From: Candidatus Rokuibacteriota bacterium
Lineage (GTDB): Bacteria > Methylomirabilota > Methylomirabilia > Rokubacteriales > CSP1-6
Direction of reading: 5' to 3'
NCBI GenBank assembly: GCA_016201645.1
Contig: JACQCL010000144.1
Location: 1-8,871, forward strand
Length of the DNA stretch: 8,871 bases
The notes under the pieces are model-generated. The model was not told the DNA's origin and did not search any database. It worked only from the letters and a program-made list of their open reading frames with translations. Numbering within the stretch: position 1 is the first letter of the stretch; each line of letters begins with the position of its first letter. Shown piece after piece: positions 1-6,803 of this stretch. The translations under genes and the position numbers were made by a program.

Positions 1-1
1 C

Positions 2-613
2 GGCTACCTGGTCGAAAAGGGGACTCCGGGCTTCTCGACCCTGGACATTCACGGGAAGTTCTCGATGCGGGCGTCGATCACCTCCGAGCTGTCGTTCCAG
101 GACTGCCGGATCCCGCTCGAGAACAGGCTTCCCAACGCGAAGGGGCTCCGCGGCGCGCTCGGCTGTCTCTCCCAGGCCCGCTACGGCATCGCGTGGGGCG
201 CCGTTGGGGCGGCCATGGCCTGCTACGACTGGGCGCTTCAGTACGCCCAGACGCGGGTCCAGTTCGGCAAGCCGATCGCCCAATTCCAGCTCGTGCAGCG
301 GAAGCTGGTCTGGATGCTCACGGAGATCACCAAGGCTCAGCTCCTGGCCCTCAGATTGGGGCGATTGAAGGATGAGGGCAAGGCCACCGCACAGCAGATC
401 TCGATGGCGAAGCTGAACAACGTCTCGATCGCGCTGGAGACCGCGCGGATGGCGCGCGACATCATGGGCGCGGCGGGGATCGTGGACGAGCACCCGATCA
501 TCCGCCACATGCTCAACCTGGAGACGGTCGTGACGTACGAGGGCACGCATGACATCCACACGCTGATCATCGGCCGCGACATCACAGGCCTGTCAGCGTT
601 CGGCGATCAATAG
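2..613 (+). CDS. gcdH: Glutaryl-CoA dehydrogenase, 3' part (5' end outside window)
   Basis: This is the C-terminal 203 residues of an acyl-CoA dehydrogenase, about half of the usual ~390 residues. The reading frame is open from base 2, so the gene starts upstream of the window and the ATG at 65 is internal. The segment QARYGIAWGA, the ACAD helix RVQFGKPIAQFQLVQ and the ending TYEGTHDIHTLIIGRDITG are characteristic of glutaryl-CoA dehydrogenase rather than a generic ACAD. The Glu of YEGT (codon 539-541) matches the catalytic base that abstracts the alpha proton. By family knowledge the enzyme is a cytosolic FAD flavoprotein that oxidises and decarboxylates glutaryl-CoA to crotonyl-CoA in lysine, tryptophan and benzoyl-CoA degradation, passing electrons to ETF. 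The substrate-binding Arg lies in the missing N-terminal half, so a non-decarboxylating variant cannot be excluded. The MFS transporter downstream starts 44 bp after the stop and could be co-transcribed. Confidence 0.9.
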   Translation, partial: GYLVEKGTPGFSTLDIHGKFSMRASITSELSFQDCRIPLENRLPNAKGLRGALGCLSQARYGIAWGAVGAAMACYDWALQYAQTRVQFGKPIAQFQLVQRKLVWMLTEITKAQLLALRLGRLKDEGKATAQQISMAKLNNVSIALETARMARDIMGAAGIVDEHPIIRHMLNLETVVTYEGTHDIHTLIIGRDITGLSAFGDQ

Positions 614-657
614 CGGCTGAGCCGCCCCTGAACACCTCCACGCGGGGACCCTGGAGC

Positions 658-1851
658 GTGGCGATTGCCGCGCTCACGATGGCAATCCAGAATGGGATCG
701 TCATTTCCTTCGCTGTCCTTTACCTGCCGCTGATCCAGGAGTTCGGCGCCTCTCGGGCTGAGGTCGCCGCGGTTCAGTCCGCGGTATTGTTCTTCGGGGG
801 GTTCGGGGGCCCCGTGATCGGCTACGCCCTGGACCGGCTGGGGCCCCGGCGGCTGTTTCAGGGCGGGACGCTCTTGGCGGCGCTGGGCCTTGTCTTGGCG
901 GCCCAGGCCGAAAGTCTCTCCGCCCTCGTGCTCACCTACGGAATCGTGGCGGGGCTCGGCCTCTCGGCGCTGGGGAGCCAGCCCAACATGGTGGTGGCGG
1001 CGCTCTGGTATCCCGGTGCGCGCGGCAAGGCAATCGCCGTTGCCGACCTCGGGACAGGGTTAGGCGCCTTTCTCTTCGTGTCTCTTGCCCAGGTGATTGT
1101 CACGCGCTATGGCTGGCGGGGGACGCTCCTCCTATGGGCGGTCCTCCTCGTCGCCGTTCTGATCCCGGCCAACGCGTTTCAGCGTCTGCCGGACCCCGCG
1201 AGGAGCCGGGCCCGGCGGAATAACGAGGGCGAGCCCGGGGGTTCCTTAGACGATCGCCACTGGACGCTCGCCAGCGCGGCTCGGGCCCCGGCCTTCAGGT
1301 GGCTGGTGGCCGTCAGGTTCTTCTCGGCGATGGCGTTCCCCCTGATGAATGTCCACATGGTGGCTTTCGCGGTGGGCGCGGGGGTCCCTCTCGTCCAAGC
1401 GGCAGCCGCCCTGGGCACTGTGAGCCTGGTGAGCCTCGCGGGGCGGCTCCTGACCGGATGGCTGGCCGACCGACTGGGCCGAGCCGCGACACTCACGCTG
1501 ACCTACGCGAGTGCCATCGTCGGGATCGGGAATCTCGGGTTTCTGGCGTGGACCGGCTGGCCGGGCTGGCTGGTCGGCTACGTGCTCTTCTACGGACTGG
1601 CCCAGGGGTCGAGCGGGATTGTGACGGCCGCGCGCGCGGCGGACGTCTTTGCGGGGAAGAGCTTCGGCGCGATTTACGGCTGGATTGTTCTGGCCACAGG
1701 GCCGGGCGAGGCAATCGGGGCGTGGGCGGGAGGAGCGATCTTCGACGCGACGGGAAACTATCTCTGGGCGTTCGGGTTTGTGGTGTTGGTCCTGCTGGCG
1801 GGGACCGCGGCGATCTGGCGGGTCCGTCAGCCGGTGCGGAGGTCCACGTAG
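658..1851 (+). CDS. MFS transporter (MCT/OFA-like), 12 TM
   Basis: This 397-residue protein is almost entirely hydrophobic, with about 12 predicted membrane segments split by a polar central loop (residues ~177-210). The MFS motif A after TM2 is clear (GYALDRLGPRR, residues 55-65) and recurs in the second half (GWLADRLGR, 267-275). The run WYPGARGKAIAVAD (117-130) and the acidic/aromatic C-terminal half resemble monocarboxylate or oxalate:formate-type antiporters. The substrate is unknown; an organic acid is a guess based on this resemblance and on gcdH upstream. The start is uncertain. GTG 658 puts TM1 at the very N-terminus and has no well-spaced Shine-Dalgarno site (GGAG is only 1 nt away). 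The frame stays open upstream to a TGA at 550, with no ATG, GTG or TTG and only CTG 628 as a rarer alternative. The last 25 bp overlap the convergent VOC gene. Confidence 0.85.
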   Translation: MAIAALTMAIQNGIVISFAVLYLPLIQEFGASRAEVAAVQSAVLFFGGFGGPVIGYALDRLGPRRLFQGGTLLAALGLVLAAQAESLSALVLTYGIVAGLGLSALGSQPNMVVAALWYPGARGKAIAVADLGTGLGAFLFVSLAQVIVTRYGWRGTLLLWAVLLVAVLIPANAFQRLPDPARSRARRNNEGEPGGSLDDRHWTLASAARAPAFRWLVAVRFFSAMAFPLMNVHMVAFAVGAGVPLVQAAAALGTVSLVSLAGRLLTGWLADRLGRAATLTLTYASAIVGIGNLGFLAWTGWPGWLVGYVLFYGLAQGSSGIVTAARAADVFAGKSFGAIYGWIVLATGPGEAIGAWAGGAIFDATGNYLWAFGFVVLVLLAGTAAIWRVRQPVRRST

Positions 1852-2231
1852 AGTTCGACCTCGTGACCGTCGGGATCATGGACGGAGAACGAGGCGCTTT
1901 CCCGCCCGCTCATCTCGCCGAAAGGGGTGAGACCGTGGGCCTCGACCCAGGTGCGGGCTTCTTGAAGCGCCTCGCGGCTCTCCCCCACTTTGAACGCGAT
2001 GTGGTAGAGGCCAGGCGCGCCCTTGGGCCGCTCGGGACCGTCGGCGCGCGCTGCTTCGATCGAGAGGTCGTGATGATGCGGGCCGGCCGAGAAGAAGGCG
2101 ATCTTGCCGTTCTTTGCTCTGCCCGCGTCGCGTAAGCCTAGTAGATCGCGATAGAAGTGGATCGACGCGTCGAGCTCCCTGACGAAGAGCGAGACGTGAC
2201 CCAAGGCCTGGACCTTCAAGGGGGCGCTCAT
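1827..2231 (-). CDS. VOC-family (glyoxalase/extradiol dioxygenase fold) protein
   Basis: This 134-residue protein is one vicinal-oxygen-chelate domain built from two beta-alpha-beta-beta-beta modules. Module 1 begins GHVSLFVRELDASIHFY and runs to HHHDLSIEA; module 2 runs from LYHIAFKVGE to DPDGHEVELYV. Candidate metal ligands are H12, H53 or H54, H77 and E126, in the positions expected for the family's metal site, so the protein is probably an active metalloenzyme and not a bleomycin-binding protein. The HHD motif resembles small catechol-2,3-dioxygenase-like VOC proteins, but the reaction cannot be assigned from sequence. The frame stays open far upstream on the minus strand, antisense to the Fsr-like gene. 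I chose the ATG at 2231 because the domain begins right after it and an extended -10 element sits just upstream. There is no Shine-Dalgarno site. It converges on the upstream MFS gene and is divergent from the Fsr-like transporter. Confidence 0.87.
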   Translation of the reverse strand: MSAPLKVQALGHVSLFVRELDASIHFYRDLLGLRDAGRAKNGKIAFFSAGPHHHDLSIEAARADGPERPKGAPGLYHIAFKVGESREALQEARTWVEAHGLTPFGEMSGRESASFSVHDPDGHEVELYVDLRTG

Positions 2232-2240
2232 GGCGAGGTT

Positions 2241-2249
2241 AGTGTAGCA
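2241..2249 (-). promoter_or_regulatory. Extended -10 promoter for the VOC gene
   Basis: Read on the minus strand, TGC-TACACT is an extended -10 element (TGn plus a 4/6 match to TATAAT). No convincing -35 is seen 17-18 bp upstream (TCGGGC at 17). Transcription would start about 7 nt downstream, near 2234, only about 3 nt from the ATG at 2231, so the message would be almost leaderless. That agrees with the missing Shine-Dalgarno site. It is a pattern match only. Confidence 0.35.
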
Positions 2250-2330
2250 TGGGGGTTCGTGACGCCCGATCGAGCGGCTCCCGTACCCGCTTCTGTGCCC
2301 GTGGCCGCCGGTGAGCGGGTGAAGCCGGAC

Positions 2331-3467
2331 ATGCGCCTCCTCGGGCTCCTCGCACTGGGGCACCTGGTCATCGACACCAACCAGGGGGCGCTCCCCGCGA
2401 TCCTCCCGTTTCTGAGAACCGCGCTCGATCTCTCCTACGCGGCCGCCGGGACTATCGTGCTCATGGCGAATGTGACGTCGTCCCTCATCCAGCCGCTCTT
2501 CGGCTACCTGGCTGACCGGACGGTGCGCCGCTGGCTCTTGCCGCTCTCGGTCTTGTTCTCGTCCCTCGGGATCGCGCTGAGCGGGCTTGCACCTTCCTAC
2601 GGCATCGTGTTGGTCCTGGTAGTCATCTCGGGATTCGGCATTGCCGCGTACCACCCAGAAGGGTATCGAACGGCGACTCGGGTGGCGGGCGATCGCAAGG
2701 CCACGGGGTTGTCCATTTTCTCCACGGGGGGCAACATCGGAATCTCCGTTGGCCCTCCCCTGATCACGGCGCTCGTCACGGGCTTTGGCCTGCCCGGGAG
2801 TCTGGGGCTCCTGGTTCCCGGCGTTCTCGTGGCCCTGCTGCTGACGGCGGCGCTCCCGAGGTTGTCGGCGCCGCCGATGCCCCGCGCCCAGGCGGCAGCC
2901 GCCACCGCGCCTCGGACCATGGTCGGGGCCATGTCCCTGCTCCTCTTGGTGGTGACGCTTCGCTCCTGGGTGCAGCTGGGCTTCACGACGTTCGTTCCGT
3001 TCTACTATCTGGACGTCCTGAACGGCGACCCGCGTATGATCGGGACGCTGCTCTTCGTGTTCCTGGGCGCCGGCGCGGCGGGCACCCTCGCGGCCGGGCC
3101 CATCGCCGACCGCGTGGGCGTTCGCCGCTATGTGGTCAGCGTCTTTCTTCTCGCGACGCCACTCGCCATGGCCTTCCTTGTGGTCCGGGGCGTGATGAGT
3201 TTCATCGTCCTTGGCGCGCTGGGCTTCGTGCTGGTGTCCACCTTCACGGTGTCCGTGGTGCTGGGGCAGGCCTACATGCCGCGCAATCCCGGCATGGCGT
3301 CGGGCCTCATCGTCGGCTTCGCCATCGGCGCGGGGGGTGTGGGGGTCACCGCTCTCGGCTGGGTGGCCGATCACCTGGGGCTGATGAGCGCGCTTTGGAT
3401 CTCGGCCGTGATGCCTCTTCTTGGCTTCGTCGCCGCGTGTTTTCTACCCGACTCTCCGCGTCCCTGA
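2331..3467 (+). CDS. Fsr-like MFS efflux transporter (fosmidomycin resistance family)
   Basis: This 378-residue, 12-TM protein matches the fosmidomycin-resistance (Fsr) family. TM1 has GHLVIDTNQGALPAILPFL (10-28), with the buried acidic D15. It is followed by a TSSLIQPLFGYLADR stretch (49-63, motif A region), YHPEG (107-111) and RNPGMASGLIVGFAIGAGG (318-336), all typical landmarks. E. coli Fsr is 406 residues. By family knowledge these are proton-driven drug exporters in the inner membrane; the true substrate here is unknown. The frame is open upstream to 2157, but that part would run antisense through the start of the VOC gene and is polar and unconserved. I take ATG 2331, directly before TM1. 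GTG 2322, three codons earlier, is a close alternative, with a weak G-rich stretch upstream. It is divergent from the VOC gene with 99 bp between the starts. Confidence 0.86.
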   Translation: MRLLGLLALGHLVIDTNQGALPAILPFLRTALDLSYAAAGTIVLMANVTSSLIQPLFGYLADRTVRRWLLPLSVLFSSLGIALSGLAPSYGIVLVLVVISGFGIAAYHPEGYRTATRVAGDRKATGLSIFSTGGNIGISVGPPLITALVTGFGLPGSLGLLVPGVLVALLLTAALPRLSAPPMPRAQAAAATAPRTMVGAMSLLLLVVTLRSWVQLGFTTFVPFYYLDVLNGDPRMIGTLLFVFLGAGAAGTLAAGPIADRVGVRRYVVSVFLLATPLAMAFLVVRGVMSFIVLGALGFVLVSTFTVSVVLGQAYMPRNPGMASGLIVGFAIGAGGVGVTALGWVADHLGLMSALWISAVMPLLGFVAACFLPDSPRP

Positions 3468-3496
3468 TCGACAGCTTTCCTCGGCGGGGGTCCTTG

Positions 3497-3505
3497 TGCT
3501 ATAAC
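3497..3505 (+). promoter_or_regulatory. Extended -10 promoter for the trmI group
   Basis: TGC-TATAAC is an extended -10 element with a 5/6 match to TATAAT. It lies in the 55-bp gap between the Fsr-like stop (3465-3467) and the trmI ATG (3523). The -35 region is poor (TTCCTC at 17-bp spacing), as is usual for extended -10 promoters. The predicted start is near 3512, giving an 11-nt leader without a Shine-Dalgarno site. The leader and start codon contain a small inverted repeat (TCGGA at 3511-3515 and TCCGA at 3519-3523). The promoter probably serves trmI, the ppiD-like gene and the PNPOx gene. Confidence 0.5.
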
Positions 3506-3522
3506 TCTCGTCGGATTCTCCG

Positions 3523-4332
3523 ATGAGCGTGATTGAATCCTTCCAGGATGGCGAGCACGTTCTCCTGATTGACCAGCGAGGAAAGCGACACCTGCTCACC
3601 TTGAGGAAGGGCGAGACCTTCCACTCCGATCGCGGCTGGATCTCCCACGACGCGATTATCGGCCACCCGGATGGGAGCTGGCTGCGCTCCTCGCTCGGCA
3701 TGCGATACCTGGCCCTGCGCCCGACGCTCGCGGAATACGTGCTCGACATGCCGCGGGGGGCTCAGGTGATCTACCCCAAGGACCTCGCAATGATTCTTTT
3801 TTGGGCGGACGTGTATCCCGGTTGCCGGGTCCTGGAGGCGGGCACCGGCTCGGGCGCCCTCACCCTGGCGCTGCTCCGAGCGGTGGGGCCCGAGGGGAAG
3901 GTCATCACCTATGAGCAGCGTGAAGAGTTTGCGCGGCGGGCGCTGGCCAATATCCGGGCGCGTCTGGGCGAGGTGACGAACCTGGCCGTGCGGTTCTCGC
4001 CCGTCGAGGAAGGGCTCGCCGACGAGGAGCCGGTTGACCGTGTGATCCTGGATCTGCCAGAGCCGTGGCGACTCGTCGAGCCTGTGGTGAAGACCCTCCG
4101 GTCGGGGGGCATCTTTCTCGCTTATGTGCCGACCATTATTCAGTCTCAGCAGACCGCCGAGACACTCCGGCGGCACCCGGCCTATGGCCTCGTGGAGACG
4201 TTCGAGACCCTCTTCCGTCCGTGGAACATCGAGGCCTCGTCGGTCCGGCCGTTCCACCGGATGGTCGCTCACACCGGCTTCATAACGGTGGCGCGACGCG
4301 TGGTTCCCGAGGAGGAAAACCCCCGCGAGTGA
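3523..4332 (+). CDS. trmI: tRNA (adenine(58)-N1)-methyltransferase TrmI
   Basis: This 269-residue class I SAM methyltransferase matches the bacterial/archaeal TrmI family in length and layout. A small beta-rich N-terminal domain (1-~75) precedes a Rossmann domain carrying SAM motif I VLEAGTGSGALTLAL (103-117), the acidic ribose-binding end of strand 2 (YEQREE, 130-135) and catalytic motif IV DLPEPW (177-182). The conserved tail RPWNIEASSVRPFHRMVAHTG (232-252) is diagnostic of this family. The enzyme acts as a cytosolic homotetramer and makes m1A58 in the T-loop of tRNAs, which stabilises tRNA structure. ATG 3523 is preferred because it fits the family N-terminus and lies just after an extended -10 promoter; no Shine-Dalgarno site is visible. 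The ppiD-like gene starts 42 bp downstream, suggesting one transcript. Confidence 0.93.
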   Translation: MSVIESFQDGEHVLLIDQRGKRHLLTLRKGETFHSDRGWISHDAIIGHPDGSWLRSSLGMRYLALRPTLAEYVLDMPRGAQVIYPKDLAMILFWADVYPGCRVLEAGTGSGALTLALLRAVGPEGKVITYEQREEFARRALANIRARLGEVTNLAVRFSPVEEGLADEEPVDRVILDLPEPWRLVEPVVKTLRSGGIFLAYVPTIIQSQQTAETLRRHPAYGLVETFETLFRPWNIEASSVRPFHRMVAHTGFITVARRVVPEEENPRE

Positions 4333-4374
4333 GGATGCTCGAGCCGCAGTCTTGAGGAGTTCAGAAAGGTCCGG

Positions 4375-6270
4375 ATGATCCAGGCATTGCGGCACAACAC
4401 GAAAACCCTCCTGATTATCGTCATCGTTGCCTTCGTCGGCACCTCCTTCTTCGTCTGGGGCAAAGGAAGCATTACGGGGAGCGACCCCACCGCGGTGGCG
4501 ACCGTGAACGGCGAGGAGATTCCTCTGGAACGCTACCAGCGGCTGTACCGTTCCTATGTGGACTTCTACCGGCAACTCTACAAGGACCGCTTTTCGCCCG
4601 AGGTCGCGGAGCGTCTCGGCATCTCGCGGCAGGTTCTGAATGAGCTGGTCCAGGAGACGCTGGTCCTCCAGCGCGCGAAGGCGGAGGGGATCAGCGTCGG
4701 CGACAACGAGCTCCGCGGCCAGATCCAGGCGATTCGGGCCTTCCAGGAGGACGGACGGTTCTCCCGGGAGCGGTACCTGAGCATCCTGAATCGGGCGAAG
4801 ATCGACCCGGCGACCTTCGAGATTGAGCAGCGGCGGGAGCTGGTTCGGAGGAAGATGGAGGCGACGATCAAGGAGGGGGTCAAGGTCTCGGACATGGAAC
4901 TCAAGCAGGCCTATGAGTTCCGGCGAGAGAAGGTCCGGGCCGCCTGGGTACAGATCGAGGTTTCGCCCCTCATGGCGGGCGTGGGCGTCACGGATGGCGA
5001 ACTCGAAGAGTTCATGAAGCGCGACCCCCTGCAGTTCCGGCAGCCCGAGCGGCGCCGGGTGCACTACGTGGTGGTGAGCTCCAAGGCGTTCGTGACGCGG
5101 GTCAGCGACGCCGACGTGGAAGCGTACTACAAGGGGCACGCCGCCGAGTTCGAGCGGCCGCGGCGCGTGAGAGTCGCGCACATCCTGGTGCGCGTGCCGC
5201 CGGTGGGGGGGAGCGAGGCGGAGGAAAAGGCGAGGGCCAAGGTGGAGGAGGCTATCAAGCGGGCGCGGGCCGGAGAGGATTTCGCCAAGCTGGCCAAGGA
5301 GATCTCCGAGGACGCTGCCACGGCCGGCGCGGGAGGAGAGATCGGAAGCGTCACGCGTGGCGAGCTCGTTCCGGCCTTCGAGCAGGCGGCCTTCGCGCTG
5401 AAGAAGGGCGAGATCTCCCGAGAACCGGTGCGCACGCCCTTCGGCTATCACGCGATTAAGGTGTTGGACATCCAGGGAGGCACGAAACGCCCCCTCAAGG
5501 AGGTCGCGAGCCAGATCAGGGAGAAACTCGCTGGCGAGAGGAGTGATCGCGCGGCTCTGGCCAAGGCTGAGGAGCTGAAGGAGGCGCTCGGGGGCGCGGG
5601 CGATTTTCTGGCGGAGGCCCGCCGGCGCGGTCTCGAGCCGAAGACGGCGATCTTGGCGCGCGGAGATTCCCTCGAGGGGGTTGGCGGTTTCCAGAACGCG
5701 GAGGAGGCGGTGTTTTCGTTGGCTCTGGGTGGGGTGACGGCCCCCCTCAAGACCCCAGCCGGCTATGTCGTGATCAGGGTCGTCGAAAGCCTTCCGGCTG
5801 CTGTCCCGCCGTTCGCCGAGGTGAAGGGCAAGGTAGCCGAGGCCTTCAAACGGCAGAAGGCCCGGACCCTGGCTCTTGCCCGCGCGAAGGAAGTGGCCGC
5901 CGCGGCGGAAAAAGGAGAGGACTTGCTCGCGGTCGCCAAAAAGCAGGGATTTTCCTCGGGCGACACGGGATTTTTCTCGCGGTCGGAGCCGGCGGCAGAC
6001 CGACGGGTGCCGGCGGAGGTGATGCGGGTCGCCTTTCAGTTGGCGGCGGGCAGGGTTTCTGAACCTGTGGCGACCCCCCAGGGAATCTTGGTCGTCAAAA
6101 CCCTCGAGCGGCGGCCTCCCGAGCCGGCGGGGTTTGACAAGGAGCGGGAAGAGCTTCGTCAGCAGGTGCTGGCGCAGAAGAAGGAGCAGGCCTGGGAAAG
6201 CTGGGCGGGAAGTCTGCGGGCAGGGGCGAAGATCACCTACTCCTCCCGTCTGTCTGCTGAGACCCCGTAG
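4375..6270 (+). CDS. ppiD: PpiD-like membrane-anchored SurA_N/parvulin chaperone
   Basis: This 631-residue protein is close in size to E. coli PpiD (623). It has a short basic N-terminus, one membrane anchor (residues ~11-28, LLIIVIVAFVGTSFFVW), then a SurA_N-type helical chaperone domain (~38-190). A parvulin PPIase domain follows (~264-366), with both conserved histidines visible (VRVAHILV, H269; FGYHAIKV, H359). The rest (~370-631) holds two further degenerate copies of the parvulin C-terminal half, at ~407-472 and ~514-579. By analogy it is anchored in the inner membrane facing the periplasm near the Sec translocon and helps newly exported proteins fold. Start ATG 4375 has good upstream signals: GAAAGG 5 nt away and a TTGAGGAG further up. 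It follows trmI by 42 bp, and the PNPOx gene begins 10 bp after its stop. The symbol is by resemblance; a plain SurA_N/parvulin protein is the alternative name. Confidence 0.88.
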   Translation: MIQALRHNTKTLLIIVIVAFVGTSFFVWGKGSITGSDPTAVATVNGEEIPLERYQRLYRSYVDFYRQLYKDRFSPEVAERLGISRQVLNELVQETLVLQRAKAEGISVGDNELRGQIQAIRAFQEDGRFSRERYLSILNRAKIDPATFEIEQRRELVRRKMEATIKEGVKVSDMELKQAYEFRREKVRAAWVQIEVSPLMAGVGVTDGELEEFMKRDPLQFRQPERRRVHYVVVSSKAFVTRVSDADVEAYYKGHAAEFERPRRVRVAHILVRVPPVGGSEAEEKARAKVEEAIKRARAGEDFAKLAKEISEDAATAGAGGEIGSVTRGELVPAFEQAAFALKKGEISREPVRTPFGYHAIKVLDIQGGTKRPLKEVASQIREKLAGERSDRAALAKAEELKEALGGAGDFLAEARRRGLEPKTAILARGDSLEGVGGFQNAEEAVFSLALGGVTAPLKTPAGYVVIRVVESLPAAVPPFAEVKGKVAEAFKRQKARTLALARAKEVAAAAEKGEDLLAVAKKQGFSSGDTGFFSRSEPAADRRVPAEVMRVAFQLAAGRVSEPVATPQGILVVKTLERRPPEPAGFDKEREELRQQVLAQKKEQAWESWAGSLRAGAKITYSSRLSAETP

Positions 6271-6280
6271 CCGCGCGGGG

Positions 6281-6691
6281 ATGCCGGTGCGTCTGAGAAA
6301 GGCCGAGGTCCAGTTTATCCAGTGGGAGCGGGTATGCCGCGTGGCGACGGTGGGAGAGGGCGGGTGGCCCCACAGCGTTCCCGTCTGCCATGTGCTAGAC
6401 GGGGGCCGCCTCTACTTTGCCTCCGGCACCGACGCCAAGAAGGTGCTCAACCTCAGGGCAATCCCCCGCGTCACGTTGACATTCGATCTCTACTCGGATC
6501 ACTGGGAGAACCTGAAGGGCGTGATGGTGCAGGGGACCGCCAAGCTGATCGAACGGGGCCCACGCTTCAGGCGGGTGCGCGCGCTCCTCTACAAAAAATA
6601 CCCTCAGTACCCTGATGAGGCGGCCCTCGAGGAAAAAGATTCGGTGATCGTCGAGGTCGTCCCCACCCGCGTGTTTTCCTGGGGCTTTTAG
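6281..6691 (+). CDS. PNPOx-fold flavin-binding protein (possible F420/FMN oxidoreductase)
   Basis: This 136-residue protein fits the pyridoxamine 5'-phosphate oxidase-like split-barrel family of small FMN- or F420-binding proteins. Visible landmarks are RVCRVATVGEGGWPHSVPVC (18-36), the strand GRLYFASGTDAKKVLNL (42-58) whose Lys pair would contact the cofactor phosphate, GVMVQGTAKLIE (80-91), KKYPQYP (105-111) and the ending VPTRVFSWGF. Length and ending match single-domain members annotated as PPOX-class or F420-dependent Rv0121-like proteins. True PdxH is longer, so vitamin B6 synthesis is unlikely. Substrate and cofactor are unknown. Start ATG 6281 lies 10 bp after the ppiD-like stop. The frame is open upstream into that gene but the extra part is not family-like. 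The only ribosome-site candidate is the GCGGGG touching the ATG, so translation may be coupled to the upstream gene. Confidence 0.85.
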   Translation: MPVRLRKAEVQFIQWERVCRVATVGEGGWPHSVPVCHVLDGGRLYFASGTDAKKVLNLRAIPRVTLTFDLYSDHWENLKGVMVQGTAKLIERGPRFRRVRALLYKKYPQYPDEAALEEKDSVIVEVVPTRVFSWGF

Positions 6692-6749
6692 TGACCTCGT
6701 TATTCGTGGGCTCGCCTCTGAGCCCCAGGCGGGGTCTCGCCGTCCGGGC

Positions 6750-6779
6750 TCGACGACCGAAGTGACCGTGCCGTAGAAT
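6750..6779 (+). promoter_or_regulatory. Candidate sigma-70 promoter for greA
   Basis: TCGACG (6750-6755, 4/6 to TTGACA) and TAGAAT (6774-6779, 5/6 to TATAAT) are separated by 18 bp, in the 112-bp gap after the PNPOx gene. The predicted start near 6786 leaves an 18-nt leader containing a Shine-Dalgarno GAGGT at 6790-6794, 9 nt before the GTG start of greA. This would allow greA to be expressed independently of the trmI group. Confidence 0.45.
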
Positions 6780-6803
6780 AAGAATTCGCGAGGTCATCAA
6801 CCC

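Noticed and set aside
613..625. GCGGC-TGA-GCCGC hairpin at the gcdH stop as a terminator
   Set aside because: It has a five-pair stem with no T-tract, and the MFS gene follows in the same direction 44 bp after the stop, so read-through is more likely.
1299..2135. 278-codon + strand frame across the MFS/VOC junction
   Set aside because: It is an Arg/Gly-rich shadow frame of the MFS and VOC genes with no domain pattern.
2232..3374. Long upstream extension of the VOC frame (about 380 codons)
   Set aside because: It runs antisense to the Fsr-like gene, is highly charged and low in complexity, and the VOC domain begins immediately after the ATG at 2231.
3499..5451. 650-codon open frame on the minus strand, antisense to trmI and the ppiD-like gene
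   Set aside because: Composition is Arg/Leu/His/Asp-rich without recognisable motifs and it lies opposite two clear genes. High GC suppresses stops and makes such frames common.
6708..6725. GGGCTC/GAGCCC hairpin after the PNPOx gene as an intrinsic terminator
   Set aside because: The 6-bp stem is real, but no T-run follows, and a competing CCCC/GGGG pairing overlaps it. A Rho-independent terminator is not supported.
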